Shown in pieces: positions 53,671-61,100 of a stretch of DNA of 64,000 bases; within the stretch, counting starts at the first letter, position 1; the number at the start of each line of letters is the position of its first letter. The notes below the pieces were generated by a model. The model saw only the letters and a program-made list of their open reading frames with translations, made no database searches and was not told where the DNA came from. Source of the DNA: Acinetobacter colistiniresistens. Its GTDB lineage: Bacteria; Pseudomonadota; Gammaproteobacteria; Pseudomonadales; Moraxellaceae. Location of the stretch: contig NZ_CP102099.1 in assembly GCF_024582815.1 (NCBI RefSeq), forward strand, positions 62,001 to 126,000, in the 5' to 3' direction. The position numbers and the translations under genes were made by a program.

Positions 53671-55097
53671 ATCTCCTTCCCCCTATTTTGTGGCTCTATT
53701 GATTTAAACCAATTCTTCCAAGAGCTCGTTGCCCGTGTCTCGATGGACACGGCTGGAATCAATTCTGTTTTCAGCAGCTCCGTTTGACCAACCGCCTTTG
53801 CCAGTCTAGCCTTGACAGAGTGAATACATTCTCGATCGCCAAACTCACAACGATCTAAACTCGTTCCACCACATGGCCCATTGGCCAAACCTTTCGGGCA
53901 GGTTTCAGGACAAATATATAATGTTTCACTTAAACGACATTGCCCACAACTATCACACCCAACCGCATAATGCTTGCTGAAATGTTCAACCTTTAATAAA
54001 AGATGGCTGGCTTTGGGGCGCTCCCAAAAAGCGGCTTTAAACACAAAACGGCCAAGCTGCAGCGCCGCATTAGAGCTAAAGAAAACACCATGCAGGAGTT
54101 GCATATTTTTATATTTTAAAATTTGAGCGCTGGTTACTTTCTTACGAACAATCTCAACCTTTGGCTGAAACACGCGATGGGTCGTCGTTTGCCACAGCTG
54201 ATACCAAAGCTGCTCACACTCAGTCAGCGATAAGTGTTGATACTGCTGTAATGCCTGTTCAAGTTGAACCTGTTCTTGCGGTTTATGGCATGAGGATAAA
54301 TGTACGCCTTTATAACCAAGATGCTTACAGATCAAAATTTGCAAGGCACAACGTGCATATACATTTTTTTCAGCCTGAGCTGAATCGCCCTGATTTTCTT
54401 GCTCCAATACCTTTAAGATATGCTCAGAAATCACAATGCCAGCCACCTGATGGCGCAGCATAAACTGTGCTCGACGCAAAGTCAGTGGCATCACACAGGC
54501 AATCAAGGGAAAGTCAGGATAATCGGGTGCTAATATGGCTTGAGCGTGCTTGGTCTGCTCTAGGTCAAAACCCAATTGGGTAATTACAAAATCTGCTCCT
54601 GCCCTAATCTTTTTATGGAGTTTGAAATACTGTGCATCACGCTCTGCTTCGGTATATTTAAATGGATTAAATGCGACACCAATATGAAACGTCTTGCGTT
54701 TTTTCGCTGCGATGACTGCATTCACCGATTCTAAATAGCGTGTCCGATCCGTTGCTAGCCCCTGACCAGAGGAATGCTTTTTAAGCTTATCACCTGTGAG
54801 CAATAACAGATTTTGCTGCCCTGCTTGCTCAGCCTGATCCAAGAATGTTTCAAACTCGGCAATATCTCTGCCCTTGCCTGAAAAATGTAATAATTTTTCA
54901 ATTGTTTCAGGATAATGCTGTGCAAATTCAATCGGTGCAGGATCTTCATCAGTTTGCACCCGATCAGCCAACGTCATCATTGCAGGAAAGCCCGCAATTG
55001 ATTGTGGTACAGGCAGAATACTTTGAGTAGAACATAAGTATTCGACTAAAATACAGAAGCGATCTTGAGCTAAGTGCTGAGCGAATAGAGACAACAT
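53667..55097 (-). CDS. Methylenetetrahydrofolate reductase-like protein with MTHFR C-terminal cysteine domain
   Basis: About 476 residues from ATG 55097 (a TTG at 55136 adds 13). The N-terminal ~290 residues resemble the MTHFR TIM barrel: FCILVEYLC, MMTLADRVQTDEDPAPIEFA, LLLLTGDKLKK, IGVAFNPFKYTEAERDAQYF and GADFVITQLGFDLEQ. The C-terminal part has the MTHFR_C cysteine pattern CDSCGQC, ICPETCPKGLANGPCGGTSL, DRCEF and RECIH, found in proteins that transfer electrons or pair with MTHFR. It may deliver methyl or one-carbon groups near the mesD operon, with which it is convergent. The substrate is not proven by sequence. Confidence 0.8.
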   Translation of the reverse strand: MLSLFAQHLAQDRFCILVEYLCSTQSILPVPQSIAGFPAMMTLADRVQTDEDPAPIEFAQHYPETIEKLLHFSGKGRDIAEFETFLDQAEQAGQQNLLLLTGDKLKKHSSGQGLATDRTRYLESVNAVIAAKKRKTFHIGVAFNPFKYTEAERDAQYFKLHKKIRAGADFVITQLGFDLEQTKHAQAILAPDYPDFPLIACVMPLTLRRAQFMLRHQVAGIVISEHILKVLEQENQGDSAQAEKNVYARCALQILICKHLGYKGVHLSSCHKPQEQVQLEQALQQYQHLSLTECEQLWYQLWQTTTHRVFQPKVEIVRKKVTSAQILKYKNMQLLHGVFFSSNAALQLGRFVFKAAFWERPKASHLLLKVEHFSKHYAVGCDSCGQCRLSETLYICPETCPKGLANGPCGGTSLDRCEFGDRECIHSVKARLAKAVGQTELLKTELIPAVSIETRATSSWKNWFKSIEPQNRGKEI

Positions 55098-55378
55098 AGA
55101 AAGGAGATAAATAACAAGGCAGGATGGCGATCCCAAACTACTAGTATAATTTATCTATTTAGAAAATAAAGTGTCCCTCAATAGGTCTGAAGCGCCGACA
55201 AGTACACAAATTTCGAAGTCTGCTTAGGTCATTTTCAAACCTTTCATTGTGAATGGAGCTATTTTACTGAGAACAACGCAGTCAGCATGTTCAACTTTAG
55301 CTTGTACAATGATTGGGGTAGGATGGGTGTCGTCTCATCAAAAAGCGAACCTTTTCTCACTGCAATAAGAGTAAAAAT

Positions 55379-55759
55379 ATGTCACAACAAGATTATGAAA
55401 ATGGCTTAAAAGTGCGTACCGAAGTTATGGGTGAATCCTTTGTCAAACGTGCGCAGGACAATACTGTACCCTTCACTCAACCTTTACAGGACTGGATTAA
55501 TGAGCATGCTTGGGGTTCAACTTGGCAACGTGAAGGTGTACTACCCCGTAAATACCGCTCTTTGGTGACGATTGCATTTTTAACTGCATTGAAGAGTCCA
55601 ACCGAGCTTAAAGGCCATATTCGTGGCGCATTGAATAATGGTGCAACAGTCGAAGAAATTCAGGAAGTATTACTACACAGCTTGCCCTATTGTGGAGCGC
55701 CAGCAACCCAGGAAGCCTTTAGAGCTGCACTGGAAGTTATTAATGAGTTTCAAGAATAG
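55379..55759 (+). CDS. Carboxymuconolactone decarboxylase (PcaC) family protein
   Basis: A 126-residue protein with the CMD fold. EHAWGSTWQREGVLPRKYRS and LVTIAFLTALKSPTELKGHI carry the conserved motif, then GALNNGATVEEIQEVLLHSL and PYCGAPATQEAFRAA. PcaC itself converts 4-carboxymuconolactone to 3-oxoadipate enol-lactone in the protocatechuate pathway, but no other pca gene is near and the family also includes peroxidase-like and unknown proteins. It lacks the CxxC of AhpD-type members, which favours a decarboxylase-like type. Confidence 0.85.
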   Translation: MSQQDYENGLKVRTEVMGESFVKRAQDNTVPFTQPLQDWINEHAWGSTWQREGVLPRKYRSLVTIAFLTALKSPTELKGHIRGALNNGATVEEIQEVLLHSLPYCGAPATQEAFRAALEVINEFQE

Positions 55760-55831
55760 AACCAGCCTCAGTACTTCTAGGTTGATGTATAAAGCCCGTG
55801 ATCTAGATTTGGGCTTTGTACAGCAGTTTCA

Positions 55832-56734
55832 TCATTGGAAATAATGATTCTTCACAATTTCGATAAACGCATTTGCTTCATCCACACCAATCTGCTGAGA
55901 CTTGATCACCCCGACTTGCAATGAAAGAGAGAAATCGTTCAGTTCAACAATTTCCAGATCATCATGCTGTAACACAAAGCTATCGAAGAAAGATTTCGGA
56001 TAAAGTCCCAGACCTTCCCCCCTCAAAATACTTTGCAATTGAAGTTCAATACCAAAAATCTCTTTATTAATATAAAACCCCAGTTTTCGGTCATATAAGA
56101 GTTGAGCCAAACTTTCTCTAAAACAGCAACCATCAGGATGAAGGATCCAGCCTCGTTTGCTACACATTTCCAAATTATGATATTTACAGGCTTCACCTTT
56201 TCTCGTCACGATCACAAAAGGAAGTGTGCCTAACTCAAAGAATGCTATATCGCTGATTAAACCAAGATTTGATGGAATCATCAAAGCAGCTAAATCCAAC
56301 TCTCCTTCATAGACTTGCTGTATCAGACTGCATCCCCACCCACTATAAATATCAATCTCATAATACGAGCTCAACTTTTTGGATTCATAAACAACATGAT
56401 CCAAAATGTCATCTATGAATGTTTGTGTAATACCAATCCGAATCTTTTTTTTAACCTCGCTACTGCCTTCACTACTAAAATTTTGAAGTGACTCTAACTG
56501 CTTTAAAATAAAACAGCTTTTTAAATACACTTTTTTCCCTAAACTTGTGAGCTGTAATGGCCTAGTCTTTCGATTAAACAATGTGCCTTTAACAAGCTCC
56601 TCGATATTGCTAATACGTTTCGTCACTGTTGACTGATTAACACCAAGCTTTTTAGATGCAATCGTGATTGACTGATGATCAACGACATATATAAAAGTTT
56701 TTAAGTCCCTAATATCCAAAACTTTATACCTCAA
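55832..56734 (-). CDS. LysR-family transcriptional regulator
   Basis: A 300-residue LTTR. The winged HTH is at about 8-66: DLKTFIYVVDHQSITIASKK then LGVNQSTVTKRISNIEELV, a normal LysR recognition helix. The substrate-binding domain starts near residue 95 with IRIGITQTFIDDILDHV and continues through LDLAALMIPSNLG and GWILHPDGCCFRE. The ligand is unknown. It is transcribed 6 bp after an AraC-family gene on the same strand, so two regulators of different classes form one transcription unit. PcaC lies just beyond its 3' end on the opposite strand. Confidence 0.9.
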   Translation of the reverse strand: MRYKVLDIRDLKTFIYVVDHQSITIASKKLGVNQSTVTKRISNIEELVKGTLFNRKTRPLQLTSLGKKVYLKSCFILKQLESLQNFSSEGSSEVKKKIRIGITQTFIDDILDHVVYESKKLSSYYEIDIYSGWGCSLIQQVYEGELDLAALMIPSNLGLISDIAFFELGTLPFVIVTRKGEACKYHNLEMCSKRGWILHPDGCCFRESLAQLLYDRKLGFYINKEIFGIELQLQSILRGEGLGLYPKSFFDSFVLQHDDLEIVELNDFSLSLQVGVIKSQQIGVDEANAFIEIVKNHYFQ

Positions 56735-56740
56735 ATTGAA

Positions 56741-57505
56741 TTATTTTAAATATTTTCTAAACTGACAAGGCGAACATCCTGTCCATCCTCTAAATGCACG
56801 TGTAAAAGCACTATGCTCTGTATAGCCCAGTGTGTATGCAATATCACACAAACTTACATTTTCGTTTTTCAATAAAAATAATGCCTTTTCATGTCGTATT
56901 TGCTTGACCAATAATTTGAATTCTTCGCCTTCACTTCTTATTCTTTTCGATAATACCCTGGGTGTTAGTCTCATTTTTTTTGCGACTTTGATTAAATATG
57001 GCTCGCCTTCTGACAAGGTATGACCAATTTGCAGATTTACTTTTTCAATAAAGTCGATTGTTGCCTCGATCTTACGTGGACATGATGCAAAAAAGGCTTG
57101 CAAGCAAAGCTCATCAAACTTTTTAGAAACCGTAACTGAATCAAATAGGTCACTGGAAAATAAAGCATATTTATAAAAATCGTCTATGTTTGGCTCGAAT
57201 ATGCAATGCACATTATCCATATTAAATTGAGTAGTTAAGCACCTGATCTCATTGGAAAAATCAAGTACCGCTAAATCTTGGTCGACTATCTCGCATCGAT
57301 ATATCAAAATAATTCTAAAATGCTCGACAGATAGGTTATTAATGAGGGAAAAGAACTTATCAACTTCTAAAAGAAAAAAAATAACTGCGTGTTTTAAATC
57401 TTTATTCCCGACCTCAATAAGGTGCAGCTTTATATTTTTCCCATGCTGTGAGAAAGTATGAAACATATAATCCATCTCATATTTCAATTCATTCAAGCTT
57501 ATCAA
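56741..57505 (-). CDS. AraC-family transcriptional regulator
   Basis: A 254-residue regulator with the AraC/XylS DNA-binding domain at about 165-254. IDFIEKVNLQIGHTLSEGEP and YLIKVAKKMRLTPRVLSKRI precede FKLLVKQIRHEKALFLLKNE. The second HTH is VSLCDIAYTLGYTEHSAFTR with AFRGWTGCSPCQFRKY. The N-terminal part is a sensor of no recognisable family. It is first in a two-gene unit with the LysR regulator. Confidence 0.9.
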   Translation of the reverse strand: MISLNELKYEMDYMFHTFSQHGKNIKLHLIEVGNKDLKHAVIFFLLEVDKFFSLINNLSVEHFRIILIYRCEIVDQDLAVLDFSNEIRCLTTQFNMDNVHCIFEPNIDDFYKYALFSSDLFDSVTVSKKFDELCLQAFFASCPRKIEATIDFIEKVNLQIGHTLSEGEPYLIKVAKKMRLTPRVLSKRIRSEGEEFKLLVKQIRHEKALFLLKNENVSLCDIAYTLGYTEHSAFTRAFRGWTGCSPCQFRKYLK

Positions 57506-57655
57506 ACCTTAGTCTTAATTTTTTAACACATTAAACTCTTTAAATAATCATTTTAGGAAAATTAAACAAACAGATCATTTAGAGCTGCTTGTTTAATTAA
57601 CAATCAAATCAATGAGCCTGTCATACAGATAAAATGACAAGATTTTTGCTTAAAA

Positions 57656-58057
57656 CTAAGTCATTTCCTGCTGGCATTCATGTTCTTTCCAAGATAATTT
57701 CTCTACTTTATAGGCTCGATCGAAATCAATGCGTAACTGACAACGTTTATATTGTTGCGTATTAGGGATACGGATATCCAAGACATAATTCCACGTTTTG
57801 ACCAGCATCACGCCTTCATTAAAATGCGGATTTCCTAAAATATGACGAAGCTGGTCTTTATTCATACCCACACTTAAACGTGCAATATCATCGACTTCAT
57901 AGCGTTTCACCAATTTAAGATAACTCTGATTGACTGCTGGAAAAGTGACATCCTGCGTATGTTTGGCGTCTACCTTACCATTCGCTTGGCTTAGCAATAC
58001 AACACTCAATAGTGTGGTCATGATCAAAATCTGCATCTTCTTCATCTTTTTTCTCAC
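57656..58057 (-). CDS. BamE/SmpA-like periplasmic protein next to the autotransporter (TpgA-like, no OmpA domain)
   Basis: A 133-residue exported protein. The signal peptide is basic (MRKKMKKM), then [18 protein letters not shown], with cleavage likely after the ANG region. The mature part has the SmpA/OmlA (BamE-like) pattern: [20 protein letters not shown], then [20 protein letters not shown] and [18 protein letters not shown]. In Acinetobacter, TpgA is encoded beside the trimeric autotransporter AtaA and has this domain plus an OmpA-like peptidoglycan-binding domain. Here only the first domain exists, and no OmpA-like frame follows. It lies 51 bp after the autotransporter stop on the same strand, so co-transcription is likely. 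Confidence 0.78.
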   Translation of the reverse strand: MRKKMKKMQILIMTTLLSVVLLSQANGKVDAKHTQDVTFPAVNQSYLKLVKRYEVDDIARLSVGMNKDQLRHILGNPHFNEGVMLVKTWNYVLDIRIPNTQQYKRCQLRIDFDRAYKVEKLSWKEHECQQEMT

Positions 58058-58108
58058 TTTATTATGGTTTAAACCAAAGAGAGTCCAGAGGACTCCCCTG
58101 AATTAAAA

Positions 58109-61100
58109 TCAATCAAATACACCACTTAGACCGATACGGAAACTCGGATCGCCCTGCGAAGCAGCAGCAACGCCTGTAGTCAATGACCAGCGACCATTAT
58201 CCGCTGTCTTACGCAGTGTTACACCGACAGCATTTTCACCACCGTGATAAGCCGCTCCAACTGCATAAGTATATTTGCCAGAGATATATGGTGCTGTTTC
58301 AAGCGCCATCGCTGCGGCTACCCCAGCATTGGCATGCTTTTTAACATCATCAATCCGTTGATTGGTGTCATAAAATGCTTGCTGCATTTGGTCACCTAGA
58401 TTGGTAATCCGATCACCGAGGGCCTGATCGGCATTGTTTAAAGCATTGAGTGCATCACCCACATTGTCATGTTTTCCACCAGCAACCTCGTAGTTCGGTG
58501 GTGTCCATCCACTCACTGGATCATAGCCTGCACCACCACCCAATGCTTTGCCCACATTTTCATAGGACTGGTGCAATTGACTACCATTAATTGCATCTTT
58601 TGAATCTGGCGCAATTGTACCTTCGGAAACACCCGTGACCTTCCGACGTCCGGCATCAATACCAGCTTTGGTCATGCTTGGACCTTCGGCGATACGCACA
58701 CCATCTGCGGCAATCGTGGTTCCTTCACTCCCCCCTACATTGACTTGATTGGCAGCTGTTACACTATCGACCTTAATATCTTTGGCTAAGCCGACTTCAT
58801 AGTCCTTGCTACCATCCGCCTTGGTCGTTGGCGTGACTGAAATATTGCCATCCTTATTGCTCACCGTCGATTTAGCTGCTGCAGCCGCACCTCGAACTGA
58901 GTTAATCGCATCATTAATGTTGTTTTGACCTGTGCCACCAACATTACTGGTCGTGATTGATCCATCTGGATTCACCGTGGCATTACCACCTACAACGTTT
59001 TTGACGCTGTCGGCAACACCATGTAACTGACCACCATTAATCGCATCTTGTGATCCCGCAGCAACCGTACCATCTGCTACGCCTGTGACTTTATTGTCTC
59101 CTGCATTGATACCGGCTTTGGTCACGCTTGGGCCACCGGTAATATGTAAGCCATCCCCATCAACTTTAGTACCACCTGCTGTCACACTATCAACATTTAT
59201 GTCCTTCGCTAAACCAACTTTATAATCCGTACTACCGTCCGCATTGGTACTACGATTAATCGTAATATTCTCATCACCCTCCGCCTTGCTGACCGTGGTT
59301 TTGGCTGCTTGTGCCGCTTTACCCACTGCACCAATTGCATCATTGATATTGTCTTTGCCTGTTCCTCCAATGTTACTGGTGTTGATCGTACCGTCCGGAT
59401 TGACTGTGGTATTGCCACCTATTGCATTCGATACACTCTCTGAAACGCCTTTTAATTGGCTGCCATTGATGGCATCTTGTGAATCAGATGCAACTCGGCC
59501 AGCTGCGACGCCCCCTATCACCGTATTGCCTGCATTAATGCCACCTGCAGTAATTCGTGGCCCTATAGGATTGCCAGTTGAGTCAACAAAACCGAGTCCG
59601 TCCTGACCAAGAACAGTGGTATTTCCTGCCTGGTCTTTTAGACTTACTCCTTTAGCTGTCAGGATGCTTTCATTACCATCTGCATCTGTTGCTGTCACAC
59701 TGTCAAATTTCACATCCTTCGCAGTAGCAACCTCATAGTTGCTACTCCCATCTGGATTGGTCGATTTGGTCACAACCATATTGTCACCCTCAGTGACCGT
59801 CGTCTTGGCTGTAACTGCATTTTTACGCACTGAGTCAATCGCATCATGGATATTGTTCTGACCTGTATTACCAACATTACTGGTCGTCACTGTACCATCT
59901 GGATTTAAGACTGTTTCACCGCCAATTGAGCTTCGAACACTATCCGCAACACCATGTAACTGACCACCATTAATCGCTTCGGTTGAGCCTGCTGCGATGG
60001 TGCCATCGGCAACACCACTGATCTTGCCCGTTGTTCCATCAATACGGACTCCATCTACACCACCAACCGTGACGTTGTTAAAATCGACACTGTCTTTTGT
60101 GGCAACGTTATAGATATCTTGTCCATCTGTGCCCGTAGTTTTGGTTACGGTGATGTTTTTACCTTCAGTCACTTCGGTTTTAGCGGCTGCGGCTGCATTG
60201 TCGAGTTGACCTTTATTCACAGCATCAGTGCCATTAACACCTGCACCAACATTGGTAATTGGGTTACCTGCGGCATTAATCCCCGACTTGGTCATGCTTG
60301 GCCCATTGCTGATGGTCACGCCATTGTCATTAATGACGGTATCACCTGCAGTTACACTATCAACTTTCAGATTACGGTTTAAACCATATTGAATCGTCTT
60401 GCCATTTTTAGTGACCGTCAGGTTTTCTTCATTGGCAACGGTACCGATATCAACCGTATCACCCGCTTTGATTGCACCTGCATTGGCACCATTGCTTTGT
60501 AGATTCCAGCCTTTATCCAACTCAGTGATGGCATCGCCAACATTGCTCAGGTTATTGCCATTGACGCTATAGCTTGGTGCACTGACCGTACCATCTGGAT
60601 TGACAACTGAGCCACCACCTAAAGCATCCGATACGCTCTTCGCTGTTCCTGCCAATTGACTGCCATTGATCGCTTCGGTTGAAGTCGCAGTCACATCACC
60701 TGCGGCAACACCGCTGATCTTGCCCGTTGTACCATCAATACGGACTCCATCTACACCACCAACCGTGACGTTGTTAAAATCGACACTGTCTTTTGTGGCA
60801 ACGTTATAGATATCTTGTCCGTCTGTGCCCGTGGTTTTGGTCACGGTGATGTTTTTACCTTCGGTCACTTCGGTTTTAGCGGCTGCGGCTGCATTGTCGA
60901 GTTGGCCTTTATTCACCGCATCAGTGTTATTGACACCTGCTGCAACATTGGTAATTGAATTTCCTGCGGCATTAATCCCCGACTTGGTCATGCTTGGGCC
61001 ATTGCTGATGGTCACGCCATTGTCATTAATGACGGTATCACCCGCAGTCACACTATCGACTTTCAGATTACGGTTTAAACCATATTGAATCGTCTTGCCA

